37,288 nucleotides of DNA from Coriobacteriales bacterium. Its GTDB lineage: Bacteria > Actinomycetota > Coriobacteriia > Coriobacteriales > Atopobiaceae. The notes beneath the pieces are model-generated. The model did not search any database. It saw nothing but the letters and a program-made list of their open reading frames with translations, and was not told where the DNA came from. The position numbers and the translations under genes are program-made. This document shows positions 22,515 through 31,587 of the stretch, one piece after another (position 1 is the first letter of the stretch; every line of letters begins with the position of its first letter). The stretch is taken from assembly GCA_030533135.1 (NCBI GenBank), contig JAUNJR010000004.1, forward strand, positions 1 through 37,288, given 5' to 3'.

Positions 22515-22751
22515 ATGAATCGTGCTGAGATTCTTGCCAAGGTGATTGCGGTCACGTCCGACTCACTTGATGTTGACGCTTCCGAGCTGTCCGAGCAGAC
22601 CGACTTCAAGCAGCTTGGTGCGGATTCCTTTGACCTGCTTGAGCTCGTGACCGCCTTCGAGGAGGAGTTCGAAGCAACCATGGATGATGACCAGCTTGCT
22701 GCCATCACCACAATCGGCGACGCCGTGGATGCCATCGAGCAGGCCCTCTAG
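22515..22751 (+). CDS. acpP: Acyl carrier protein
   Basis: 78 residues, acidic and helical. The phosphopantetheine attachment serine is Ser38 in GADSFDLLELV; the usual DSL is DSF here. It carries acyl chains during fatty acid synthesis and donates them to PlsX. AAGGAG precedes the ATG by 8 nt. rnc begins 11 bp after the stop, the order acpP-rnc-smc being widespread. The Bacillus fabD and fabG genes usually found between plsX and acpP are absent. Confidence 0.96.
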   Translation: MNRAEILAKVIAVTSDSLDVDASELSEQTDFKQLGADSFDLLELVTAFEEEFEATMDDDQLAAITTIGDAVDAIEQAL

Positions 22752-22762
22752 GAGGGACTCAT

Positions 22763-23485
22763 TTGAAGCTCCGTCGTCGAGTCTCGGCCGTTGAGGATAT
22801 CATCGGCCACCAATTTCAGAACAAGGACCTCATCGCCTCGGCCATCACGCATCCGTCGGCGGCCGAGGGGATGCCTGTGTCCACATCGTATGAACGTCTC
22901 GAGTTCCTCGGTGACGCGGTCTTAGGCGCCATCATCGCCCGCGAGGTCTATGAGCGGTTTCCCGGAATGGACGAGGGACAACTCACTGATCTTAAGATCG
23001 CCCTCGTGTCCGGAAAGATGCTCTCAGGCCTCTCTGACGAGCTGGGGCTTGCAGAGTACATCGTGTTTGGCGTGTCCGAGCTTGGTACGAATAGCCGTGG
23101 CATGAAGTCTGCGCTCGAGGACGTCTTCGAGGCCATCGTTGGGGCACTCTACGTAGACGGCGGTTATGACGCAGCGCATGAGTTTGTCATGCGCATGCTG
23201 GGGGAGTACATGGTGCCTGAGACCATCCAGCGCTTCATGAACCCCAAGACCCACCTGCAGGAGATCACGCAGAAGGGCAACATCCGTAAGACCCCGACCT
23301 ATCGCCTCGAGACCTCAGACGGGCCGGCGCATGCACGGGTGTTCACTTCGGTTGCCCTGCTTGACGGTCGCCGTATTGGTCGTGGCCAGGGCAGTTCCAA
23401 GAAGGAATCCGAGAACGCCGCAGCCGCCGATGCCATCCGTCGCATTGAGGAAGACCCGCACGCCGTCTGGGCGGACATGGAGTAG
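22763..23485 (+). CDS. rnc: Ribonuclease III
   Basis: 240 residues from a TTG start. The RNase III signature is YERLEFLGDAVLG (about 43-55), and DVFEAIVGALYVDGG carries the second catalytic acidic cluster. A C-terminal dsRNA-binding domain follows (THLQEITQKG ... GSSKKESENAAAADAI). It processes rRNA and cleaves double-stranded RNA. The TTG is well supported: GGAGGG at 22751-22756 lies 6 nt upstream and no ATG occurs before the conserved N-terminal helix. Actinobacterial mutM, often between rnc and smc, is missing. Confidence 0.96.
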   Translation: MKLRRRVSAVEDIIGHQFQNKDLIASAITHPSAAEGMPVSTSYERLEFLGDAVLGAIIAREVYERFPGMDEGQLTDLKIALVSGKMLSGLSDELGLAEYIVFGVSELGTNSRGMKSALEDVFEAIVGALYVDGGYDAAHEFVMRMLGEYMVPETIQRFMNPKTHLQEITQKGNIRKTPTYRLETSDGPAHARVFTSVALLDGRRIGRGQGSSKKESENAAAADAIRRIEEDPHAVWADME

Positions 23486-23505
23486 GCAAGAAAGGCAATC
23501 GGGAC

Positions 23506-26500
23506 GTGTACCTGAAGTCGCTTACGCTCAAGGGGTTCAAGTCGTTCGCCGACCGTACGACCATGGTCTTTGACCCTGGCCTGACGGTCGTCGTCGGTCC
23601 CAACGGCTCGGGTAAGTCCAACATCTCCGATGCCATTTTGTGGGTCCTGGGCGAGCAGAGCGCCAAAATGCTCCGCGGCCAGGCAATGGAGGACGTCATC
23701 TTCTCGGGTTCGTCCGCTCGACAGGCGGTCGGCGTGGCGGAGGTCACGCTCGTGCTTGACAACTCCGACCACACGCTGCCCATCGACTTTTCCGAAGTTG
23801 CCATCACCCGACGGATGTTCCGCTCGGGTGAGTCGGAGTACCTCATCAATAACTCGCCGTCGCGTCTCATGGACATCACCGACATCCTGCATGATTCGGG
23901 ACTGGGTAAGGAGACGCACTCCATCATCAGCCAGGGCAAGCTCGACAGCATCCTGGCAAGCCGCCCAGAGGACCGCCGCGAGCTCATCGAGGAGGCTGCG
24001 GGCATTTCGAAGCATCGTCGCCGCAAGGAGCGTTCCGAGCGCAAGCTCAAGCGCATGGAAGAGCACCTGACCAGGGCGAAGGACATCTCGCGCGAGATTA
24101 ACCGTCAGCTGGGGCCGCTGGAGCGCCAGGTCAACAAGGCCAAGCGTCATCACGATTTGAAGACGCGCCTCGCCGATCTCTCCACGACGCTTGCGGTGGA
24201 TGACCTGCGCCAGCTGCAAATGCGCTACAACCAGCTGACTGCCCGCCAACGCGAGGCAGAAGCAGCGGTCGAGCTGGCCGAGCTCCGTCTGGGCGAGAAG
24301 CGCGAGGACTTGGAACGCTACCAATCCCTGCTCGAGCAAAAGGGCATCTTCGTCGGTGACCTGGGCGAGCAGCGGCGTCGGATGCAAAGCGTTGTCGGTC
24401 GCATGGATTCCGACATGCGCCTTCTAGAAGAAAAGGGCAAGAACATGGTCGCGCGTCTCTCGGAGATGCGCATGACCTTGTCGACGGGCGAAAAGCAGCG
24501 TGCCGATGCGGTAGCCGAGCATGAGCGCGTGGCTGCCGACCTAGCGGACGCTCGTGTGAGGGCCCAGCAGCTCGAGGAGCAGCTCAAGCAGCTTTCCCCC
24601 GAGGCAAAGCGTGCAACTGAGCGTCGTCGTGAGCTGGGAAACAGGCAGGCGCAGTTGACGGCCGATCAACGTGCGGCGCAGCGTGAGGCAGATGCCGAGA
24701 CCCTCGCCTACGCCAAGCTGCGTGACCAGATTGCCAGCGCAGAGACGCAAGACCAGATGTTTGCGAGCCGCCTGTCGCAAATTGCCGAGCAGATTGCGAC
24801 GACGACCGAGGCGCTCGAGGAGCGCACCCAGCGCAAGGCGGAGATTACCGAGGCCCTTGAGGGTGCAACACAGTCCGCTGATGCGGCTGGTGCGGCCATC
24901 CACGCGGCGCAGGACGCATTGCAGACGGCGCGCAAGGACGAGGGGAAAGCTCGCGAGAAGCTGCAGAATGCACGAGCGACCCTGTCCGCGCTGACGTCGG
25001 TGGACGAGCAGAGCGCAAACGCGAGCGAGTTGACGGCTGCGGTCGCGTCACGCTCGCAGGGTTTGGTGGAATGCCGTCTGGCCGACCTCATCGAAGCGCC
25101 AGCAGAGCTCGAGGACCTCGTGGAGCGCTTGCTGGGGGATGACCTCGCGGCACTCGTGGTGGCTGACGCACAGACTGCGGCGATGCTCGCCGGAACGGCG
25201 GAGCGACTTACGGGTACGGCGGGCAAGGCAACCATCGTCTCGCGCGGTTCTGCTGCCATCGAAGCGCGCGACGAAGATGCTCCTGGAACAGCGCTTCTTT
25301 CACAGCTTTCGGTGCCCGAAGCCGCTGCTGAGCTCGTGCGGGCGCTGTTAGGTGACATTCGTGTGGTAGACGACGCCACGGCCGCCGTGCAGGCTCACGA
25401 GGCATTGCCCGGCTATACCTACGTCACCCCCTCTGGTGTGACGGTGCTCTCTGATGGACGTATCGTCGTGGGAGCAACGGCTGGCGCAGAAAAGGGTGCC
25501 CTCGAGCGCAAGCGTCGCATGCGTGCACTTCGGGAGAGCCTTGGCGGTCTGGAGCGTGCGTTGAGCGAGGCGACCGCTCGTGTGGCCACGGCGGAGGCGA
25601 CTCTTGCCGAGGCACGCGACCGGAGCGCACGCGCCAAGGGCGACGTCGCTCGTCTGCGCGGCGAGCTCTCCTCGGTGACGTCGGAGATGGGTCGCCTCGA
25701 AGCCCAGCGAAACCAGGCTACGTCCGAGCATGCACAGGTCTCCAAGCGTCGTGCCACGGCCTCAGAGAAGGCCGATGCGGCGCGCCCGCAGATCGAGGCT
25801 CACAAGGCGGCTGCCGATGCGGCTGAGGAGCGTGTGGCAGAGCTGGGTCGCCAGCTGGTTGAGATATCAGACGAGCGTTCTGCCGCCTCACGTGCGGAGA
25901 ATGAAGCGAGTGCTCGCTTGGCAGAGGTGCGTCTGCAGCTTGCAACAAACGTAGAGCGCCGCAATCACCTGGCCGTGCGCGAGGAGGAGCTCCGTCGCTC
26001 GGTTGCAGCTATCGAGCGGCGTCTTTCGGCGACAGAGCAGGCGGCACGCACCCTTGATGTCGTGCGCTTGCGCGTCGATCCGCTGCACGAGCGTTACTCC
26101 GCGATCTATGACTGTGCCAAGGCGTGGGCGGCACGTCTGCGCGATCGTGCCTCACTTGCAGAGGCGGATTCCGACTCGCTCAAGGCGACTATAGCTGAGG
26201 CCCGCGAGGCGGTAGATACAGCCTCCAAGCGGCTTGAGAGCGCCCGAAGCACCGCAAATGACATCAAGGTGGACCTCGGCCGTGTCGAGGTGCAGGTTGA
26301 GGGTGCCCTCAAGGCCATTACCGCTGATGGGTGGATCTTGGAGGACGCGCTGGCGCTTCCGGAGCCCGAGAACCGCGACGCCATGGAACGCGAAGTCGAG
26401 AAGCTGCAGCGGCAGATTGCAAACATCGGTCCGGTCAACGAGGTCGCCATGGACGAGTACCTGCGCCTCAAGGAGCGTGCCGATTACATTGCCGAGCAGG

Positions 26501-27045
26501 TGGCAGACCTCGAAGCGGCGCGCTCGTCGCTCGCAAAGATTACGAGCGCCATCGAGCGCAAGATGCGCCGTCAGTTCCTGGTGGTCTTCGACCAGGTCAA
26601 TGCTAACTTCACCGAAGTCTTCTCCATGCTCTTCCCTGGCGGGCATGCGCATATCGAGATGACGGATCCCGACCATGTGACCGAGACTGGCATTGAGATC
26701 GTGGCTCAGCCGCGTGGCAAGAGAATCCAGAAAATGATGCTGATGAGCGGCGGCGAAAAGTCGCTTACGGCGCTTGCGCTTCTGTTTGCCGTGTACCGCA
26801 CTCGTACGGTACCCTTCTATGTGTTTGACGAGGTGGAGGCCGCCCTTGATGACTCCAACCTCGGCAAGCTGCTTGATGCCATCGAGCAGCTCAAAGAGAC
26901 GACGCAGCTCATCGTGATTAGCCACCAGAGGCGCACGATGGAGCAGGCGGACGTTCTTTACGGTGTATCCATGCAGGCTGATGGCGTGAGCCACGTGGTC
27001 AGCCAGCGACTAGACCAAACGACGGGAAAGGTGGTTGAGGCCTAA
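23506..27045 (+). CDS. smc: Chromosome segregation protein SMC
   Basis: 1179 residues, full length, from a GTG start. The Walker A motif is GPNGSGKSN (31-39). Two long coiled coils (about 165-490 and 665-1010) surround the hinge (about 500-650, with LADLIEAPAELEDLVERLLG and PSGVTVLSDGRIVVG). The ABC signature is LMSGGEKSLT (near 1079) and Walker B is YVFDEVEAALDD (catalytic Glu near 1109). It condenses and segregates chromosomes with ScpA/ScpB, not encoded here. The start lies 20 bp after rnc with only AAAGG upstream. The ftsY start overlaps its stop (TAATG). Confidence 0.97.
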   Translation: MYLKSLTLKGFKSFADRTTMVFDPGLTVVVGPNGSGKSNISDAILWVLGEQSAKMLRGQAMEDVIFSGSSARQAVGVAEVTLVLDNSDHTLPIDFSEVAITRRMFRSGESEYLINNSPSRLMDITDILHDSGLGKETHSIISQGKLDSILASRPEDRRELIEEAAGISKHRRRKERSERKLKRMEEHLTRAKDISREINRQLGPLERQVNKAKRHHDLKTRLADLSTTLAVDDLRQLQMRYNQLTARQREAEAAVELAELRLGEKREDLERYQSLLEQKGIFVGDLGEQRRRMQSVVGRMDSDMRLLEEKGKNMVARLSEMRMTLSTGEKQRADAVAEHERVAADLADARVRAQQLEEQLKQLSPEAKRATERRRELGNRQAQLTADQRAAQREADAETLAYAKLRDQIASAETQDQMFASRLSQIAEQIATTTEALEERTQRKAEITEALEGATQSADAAGAAIHAAQDALQTARKDEGKAREKLQNARATLSALTSVDEQSANASELTAAVASRSQGLVECRLADLIEAPAELEDLVERLLGDDLAALVVADAQTAAMLAGTAERLTGTAGKATIVSRGSAAIEARDEDAPGTALLSQLSVPEAAAELVRALLGDIRVVDDATAAVQAHEALPGYTYVTPSGVTVLSDGRIVVGATAGAEKGALERKRRMRALRESLGGLERALSEATARVATAEATLAEARDRSARAKGDVARLRGELSSVTSEMGRLEAQRNQATSEHAQVSKRRATASEKADAARPQIEAHKAAADAAEERVAELGRQLVEISDERSAASRAENEASARLAEVRLQLATNVERRNHLAVREEELRRSVAAIERRLSATEQAARTLDVVRLRVDPLHERYSAIYDCAKAWAARLRDRASLAEADSDSLKATIAEAREAVDTASKRLESARSTANDIKVDLGRVEVQVEGALKAITADGWILEDALALPEPENRDAMEREVEKLQRQIANIGPVNEVAMDEYLRLKERADYIAEQVADLEAARSSLAKITSAIERKMRRQFLVVFDQVNANFTEVFSMLFPGGHAHIEMTDPDHVTETGIEIVAQPRGKRIQKMMLMSGGEKSLTALALLFAVYRTRTVPFYVFDEVEAALDDSNLGKLLDAIEQLKETTQLIVISHQRRTMEQADVLYGVSMQADGVSHVVSQRLDQTTGKVVEA

Positions 27046-27947
27046 TGGGTCTGCGCGAATCACTGATGCGTGGCCTCACGCGCTCGCGGGAGGCCATCTC
27101 CGAGATTTTCTATATGGGCGGCGAGGTCGACGACTCGTTCTGGGAGGACCTCGAGGACACGCTGGTCATGGCTGACATGGGCGCCGAGGTGGCCATGCAG
27201 GTCACTGATGACCTCCGCGAGCAGGCGGCACGCGAGAATCTGCGTACGGCGCGCCAGCTCAGGGAAGCTCTGGCCCAGCGCCTGGCGAAGACGTTCACAC
27301 CCTCTAAACGCGACCCCTTCCGTGCGCTCCCGTCCTGCGTGATTTTCGTTGGTATCAACGGCGCAGGAAAGACCACCACGGTAGGCAAGTTGGCGAGCGA
27401 AGCCCTTTCCATCGGCATCAAGCCGCTCATCGGCGCAGGCGACACCTTCCGTGCGGCCGCCATCGAGCAGCTGCAGATTTGGGGTCAGCGGTCTGGCGTC
27501 GAGGTTATCACGCGCGAGCGCGGCTCTGACCCAGCAAGCGTCTGCTACGAGGTCATGGATGAGGCCGAGAAGCGCGGTTCCGAGCTCGTGCTGATCGATA
27601 CGGCCGGCCGTCTGCACACGAGCCCCGAGCTCATGCGCGAGCTTGCGAAGGTGGTCAACGTTACCCGCAAGCGTTCCAAGATGCCGGTGACGGTGGTTCT
27701 CGTGGTTGACGCCACGACGGGGCAAAATGGCCTCAACCAGGCCCGCGAGTTCAATCAGGCGCTCGACCTAAACGGGCTCATTGTCACCAAGCTTGACGGA
27801 ACCGCCAAGGGCGGTATCGTAGTTGCCATCAGTCATGAGCTCAGCCTGCCCATCTGGCGCATTGGCGTCGGCGAGGGTATCGATGACCTGCAGCCCTTTG
27901 ACGCACTCGAGTTCTCGCGTGCGCTCGTGGGCGAAACGGAGGTATAG
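27045..27947 (+). CDS. ftsY: Signal recognition particle receptor FtsY
   Basis: 300 residues: the NG core with practically no acidic A domain, as in many Gram-positives. The N domain spans about 1-85; GTPase motifs are GINGAGKTT (103-111), GDTFRAAAIEQL, DTAGRLHTSPELM and TKLDGTAKGG. It docks SRP-ribosome complexes at the membrane. The start overlaps the smc stop by one base, indicating coupling; ffh follows after 2 bp. The small ylxM gene that often sits between ftsY and ffh in Firmicutes is absent. Confidence 0.97.
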   Translation: MGLRESLMRGLTRSREAISEIFYMGGEVDDSFWEDLEDTLVMADMGAEVAMQVTDDLREQAARENLRTARQLREALAQRLAKTFTPSKRDPFRALPSCVIFVGINGAGKTTTVGKLASEALSIGIKPLIGAGDTFRAAAIEQLQIWGQRSGVEVITRERGSDPASVCYEVMDEAEKRGSELVLIDTAGRLHTSPELMRELAKVVNVTRKRSKMPVTVVLVVDATTGQNGLNQAREFNQALDLNGLIVTKLDGTAKGGIVVAISHELSLPIWRIGVGEGIDDLQPFDALEFSRALVGETEV

Positions 27948-27949
27948 CA

Positions 27950-29359
27950 ATGGCAGTCTTCAGCAGCCTTTCCGATCGACTTCAAGACACCTTTGACCGC
28001 CTCCGCGGCAAGGGCCGTCTTACGGAGGACGATATCAATAGCGCGATGCGCGAGATTCGCATGGCTCTGCTCGAGGCAGACGTCAACTATCGCGTAGTCA
28101 AGAACTTTGTGTCCGCATGCAAGGAAAAGTGCATGACGGCCGAGGTCCTCGAATCGCTGACGCCTGCGCAGAACGTTGTGCGTATCGTACTCGACCAGCT
28201 GACCGCTCTTCTGGGTTCCACGGAGAGCAAGCTCGTGCTTCCCCAGAACCGCACCCCCAACGTCATCATGCTCGTCGGCCTTCAGGGTTCTGGTAAGACG
28301 ACCGCTGCGGCTAAGCTCGCCTACCTGTTGAAGAAGCAGGGAAGAAGCCCGCTGCTCGCGGCGTGCGACGTGCATCGTCCCGCAGCGGCTGACCAGCTGG
28401 CAACCCTGGGTTCCGAGATTGGCGTCCCCGTCTATCGCGGTGATGGTGTGGATGCCGTCAAGGTGGCGAGCGAGTCCATTCGCTACGCCATTGACCACCT
28501 GAATGACGTGGTCATCGTGGACACTGCGGGCCGCTTGCAGATTGACGAACAGATGATGGCCGAGGCGGTCAATATCAAGAACGCCGTGAAGCCCGACCAG
28601 ATTCTCATGGTTGTCGATGCCATGACCGGCCAGGACATCGTCAACGTGGTGCGCACCTTCGCCGAACGCGTCGACTTTGACGGCGTCATCATGTCCAAGC
28701 TGGACGGCGACGCACGTGGCGGCGGCGCGTTGTCCGTGCGTGAGGTAACGGGCAAGCCCATCAAGTTTGTCTCGCAGGGCGAGAAGCCCGATTCGCTCGA
28801 GGTCTTCCACCCCGACCGCATGGCCAAGCGCATCCTGGGTATGGGCGACGTCATCGGCATCATCGAGCAGGCTCAGAAGGTCGCCGACGAGAAGGACATC
28901 ATCAATGCGGAGCGCATGCTGCGCGAGGGCTTCACGATGGACGACATGCTCGACCAGATGAACCAGATTCGTAAGATGGGTGGCCTCTCGAAGCTCATCG
29001 GCATGATTCCTGGTGGCGACCGTGCCCTGTCTCAGATGGGTGGCAACCTTGACGAGTCCCAGATTACGCGCATCGAGGCCATGATTCACTCGATGACCCC
29101 CGAGGAGCGTCGTCAGCCCAAGAAGATCAACGGCCAGCGTCGCAAGCGCATCGCCGCTGGTTCCGGGCGGTCCGTCCAAGAGGTCAACCAGCTGCTCAAG
29201 CAGTGGAGCGAGATGAACAAGATGATGGGCAAGATGAAGTCCATGGCTAACGACATGGGCGGCAAGGGTGGCTCGCGCAAAGCCCGTCGTCAAATGCAAT
29301 CCATGATGCGCAACATGGGCATGGGCGGTGGCCCCGGCAGGTCGAACTTCCCGTTCTAA
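27950..29359 (+). CDS. ffh: Signal recognition particle protein Ffh (SRP54)
   Basis: 469 residues. N and G domains: GLQGSGKTTAAAKLAY (110-125), DVHRPAAADQL, DTAGRLQIDEQMM, SKLDGDARGG. The methionine-rich M domain (about 328-469) holds the signal-sequence groove and the RNA-binding helix (RITRIEAMIHSMTPEER-like, then GSGRSVQEVNQLLKQ). It binds 4.5S RNA and nascent signal peptides and partners with FtsY. GGAGG at 27939-27943 gives the start. A long palindrome follows 5 bp after the stop. Confidence 0.97.
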   Translation: MAVFSSLSDRLQDTFDRLRGKGRLTEDDINSAMREIRMALLEADVNYRVVKNFVSACKEKCMTAEVLESLTPAQNVVRIVLDQLTALLGSTESKLVLPQNRTPNVIMLVGLQGSGKTTAAAKLAYLLKKQGRSPLLAACDVHRPAAADQLATLGSEIGVPVYRGDGVDAVKVASESIRYAIDHLNDVVIVDTAGRLQIDEQMMAEAVNIKNAVKPDQILMVVDAMTGQDIVNVVRTFAERVDFDGVIMSKLDGDARGGGALSVREVTGKPIKFVSQGEKPDSLEVFHPDRMAKRILGMGDVIGIIEQAQKVADEKDIINAERMLREGFTMDDMLDQMNQIRKMGGLSKLIGMIPGGDRALSQMGGNLDESQITRIEAMIHSMTPEERRQPKKINGQRRKRIAAGSGRSVQEVNQLLKQWSEMNKMMGKMKSMANDMGGKGGSRKARRQMQSMMRNMGMGGGPGRSNFPF

Positions 29360-29364
29360 GGTGA

Positions 29365-29473
29365 AGGGCTGGCCATTCTCCCTCCGCACTCAAACAAGTC
29401 CTCGAAGGCTCTCGTTGCTTACGGCAACGAGAGCCTTCTGCGGAACTCGTGCGGAGGGAGAATGGCCAGCCCT
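29365..29473. repeat. Nested 109-bp palindrome after ffh
   Basis: Arms at 29365-29389 and 29449-29473 are perfect 25-bp inverted repeats (outer words AGGGCTGGCC ... GGCCAGCCCT). Inside lies a second perfect 14-bp inverted repeat, AAGGCTCTCGTTGC (29405-29418) and GCAACGAGAGCCTT (29424-29437), with a TTACG loop. The inner hairpin alone resembles an intrinsic terminator but has no T-run. There is no open frame inside and no obvious target-site duplication. It may be a small non-autonomous repeat or a double-stranded RNA hairpin at the end of the ffh transcript. 29474-29541 shows nothing. Confidence 0.8.
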
Positions 29474-29541
29474 CGCAAGATAACGGTAACCTGCCTGCCG
29501 GGACCGCCCATGCCCCTGCTTGCTGAAGCGTTTTAGGACAT

Positions 29542-29586
29542 GAGAGGAAAGGCCTTCGTCGCTTCTGGCAACGAAGGCCTTTCTCA
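29542..29586. terminator. Bidirectional terminator between ffh and the L,D-transpeptidase
   Basis: GAAAGGCCTTCGT (29547-29559) pairs with ACGAAGGCCTTTC (29571-29583) and the outer bases TGAGA/TCTCA extend it. TTTC on the plus side and CCTTTCCTC on the minus side suit termination from both convergent genes. Confidence 0.75.
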
Positions 29587-29604
29587 TGCTTTGTGCGTGA
29601 CGGC

Positions 29605-31470
29605 TTAGTAGTGGGTGATGACGACGTCGCCAACCTGCGTGATTCCGTAGAGCTCCTCGGCCTTGTCGTAGGGGAGGTTCACGCAGCCGTGGCTGCCGTC
29701 GGTCTGGTAGATGGACCCGCCGAAGGAGTAGCGCCACGTTGCGTCGTGCAGCGCCACGGCATTCCAGACAAACGGCATCCAGTAGGTGACATAACTTACG
29801 TACTCGGGCTCACCGGTCCGCTCGTCATCAGGGCCCTCGAGGCGGACGCTTCCGCTTTCCTTGTTGTTGTTGATGGTGTAGACACCCAGCGGCGTGTCAT
29901 GGCCTTCTGAGGTGTTGCCCGTCACGCAGTCGCTTTCCCAAATCAGGCTGCCAGATTCGTCATACATGCGAACATGCTGCTCAGAGATGTCAATGTCAAT
30001 GTAGCGCTTGCCCCAATCCTGTCCGCCGGGGTTCCACGTCTCAGCGGTCTGCATCATGGGGATGTCAATGGTACCGGTGGTACCTGACTGGATGTTGTCA
30101 TAGATGACCTTGGCTAGCTCTCCGCCATCAATGGTCCAGCCGTAGGTACCGCCAGACACCGATATGGACTTGCCGTCCGGTCTTGTGTAGCTGCGGTTTG
30201 TGCCGACAGTATCCAGCTTGTCGGAGAGTTCGCCACGTGCCCATTTGGTGATTGCCTCTTGGTCGATGGTCACCTTGAGCTCCTTGTCCACGGTGACCCA
30301 CTTCGCGATAAGGTCGGACCCAACCTCGAAGACGTCGTTGTCACCAACTGTCAGCTTCTGCGTGGCAGAGAGCTGCTTGTTCACGGCATTGACACGCTCG
30401 TTGAGCTTCTTGTCGTCAGAGGTGATGGTGGGCTTGATCACAAGCTCCTCGCCCAGCTCAGTGGAAGGCTCAAGCTTGTCAAACGCAGCTACTGCCTGTG
30501 CGACTACCTGCTTGGTATCCACCGCGGTGCCCGGCTCCTCGGGCGTTACCTTATAGAGATGCGTTGCCTCGTCATAGGCAAAGCTTGCGTCCTTGGGCAT
30601 GGTTGCTTTCTTGTTGAAAGCCTCCACAGCGCTGGTGACAAACGTTTCCAGCTTCTTTTGGTCATAGGTGATGGATTCGTCGGCAGTCAGCTGATGCGGC
30701 GAGTTCAGAAGCTCGAGCGGCCAGGTCCAGGGGTCCACTTGCGAGAGGGCATCGCGGACGTAGGCGTTACCGTCTGATCTCAGGTCGACGTCGGAGGCGG
30801 TAACGGTGATGTCCAGCCCCTGCCCCTTGATCTCAAGCTTGTAACCATCCGTGGCCTTACTGTGCTGCGTGGCAACATCCTCGACGCTCTGGAGCGAGAC
30901 GTCCTCGCCGTTGATGTGCGTATCAGGCATGAAATAGTGTTTGGAAGCCCAGACGCCGCCCGCATAGGCTCCGCCCAGGGCGAGCACGAAGAGGATGCCC
31001 AGGATGAGGCCAATCCTGCTCTTCTTGGGCTCCACGAAGGTCTTGACGGCTGCTTCAGAGGTCAGGACTGACAGCGGCTCTGGTTCGCCTGTGGCGGGGG
31101 AGGGCTCGTCGGTGGCGGCAGGCTCCTCCGCTGCGGTGTCGCTGTCGATGGTCGGCACTTTCTCCGTGAGGTCAACCTTGATGGCTGGCTTTTCCACAGT
31201 GATGTCGACATCGATGGCCGAACCAACCAACGTGTCGTCAACCGGCACGACCGCGGCCGTGTCGATGGTTTGTGCCTCGACGGCTGTGTCTACGGCATCG
31301 GTTGGCAACTCGGTGGCAGCATCACCTGTTGCGGCGTCCTCCTGCGTGACGGTAGCTTCGGCCGCTGGCGTGGCGCCATCCGTATTGTCCTTGCGCTTAT
31401 CGAAGAAGAGGCCGCGCGGCTTTGCGCCCTTTTGGGCAAAGTGGGCCCCTTTATACTTGTTTCTGCTCAC
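29605..31470 (-). CDS. Membrane-anchored L,D-transpeptidase (YkuD)
   Basis: 621 residues from a GTG start with GGGGAAG upstream. A basic then acidic, Ala/Thr/Asp-rich cytoplasmic region (1-150) is followed by one membrane helix (about 152-174). The extracellular part has a putative peptidoglycan-binding domain of the PG_binding_4 type (about 190-330), a linker and a C-terminal YkuD domain. Catalytic residues are His575 in ALHDATW and Cys596 in SHGCVNLP. It should form 3-3 crosslinks or attach proteins in peptidoglycan. The 150-residue cytoplasmic tail is unusually long. The gene is divergent from the TrmH gene. Confidence 0.93.
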   Translation of the reverse strand: MSRNKYKGAHFAQKGAKPRGLFFDKRKDNTDGATPAAEATVTQEDAATGDAATELPTDAVDTAVEAQTIDTAAVVPVDDTLVGSAIDVDITVEKPAIKVDLTEKVPTIDSDTAAEEPAATDEPSPATGEPEPLSVLTSEAAVKTFVEPKKSRIGLILGILFVLALGGAYAGGVWASKHYFMPDTHINGEDVSLQSVEDVATQHSKATDGYKLEIKGQGLDITVTASDVDLRSDGNAYVRDALSQVDPWTWPLELLNSPHQLTADESITYDQKKLETFVTSAVEAFNKKATMPKDASFAYDEATHLYKVTPEEPGTAVDTKQVVAQAVAAFDKLEPSTELGEELVIKPTITSDDKKLNERVNAVNKQLSATQKLTVGDNDVFEVGSDLIAKWVTVDKELKVTIDQEAITKWARGELSDKLDTVGTNRSYTRPDGKSISVSGGTYGWTIDGGELAKVIYDNIQSGTTGTIDIPMMQTAETWNPGGQDWGKRYIDIDISEQHVRMYDESGSLIWESDCVTGNTSEGHDTPLGVYTINNNKESGSVRLEGPDDERTGEPEYVSYVTYWMPFVWNAVALHDATWRYSFGGSIYQTDGSHGCVNLPYDKAEELYGITQVGDVVITHY

Positions 31471-31587
31471 GAGCTTCCCCGTTGTTCAATCGTGGTGCAT
31501 TCTTGGACGTCTCAAAGAAAGAGATGCATGCGTGGTTACGCTATCGTACAACAGGTGAGGCGTCGTGTGGACGAAGGAGGCCAAAGC

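Noticed and set aside
27833-29389. Long minus-strand frame of 518 codons opposite ffh
   Set aside because: It mirrors the complete ffh gene; the His/Leu/Arg-rich translation has no recognisable domain. It is a GC-skew antisense shadow.
29365-29473. Insertion-sequence remnant with terminal inverted repeats
   Set aside because: The arms could be terminal repeats, but no target-site duplication or transposase remnant is visible, so I call it only a nested palindrome.
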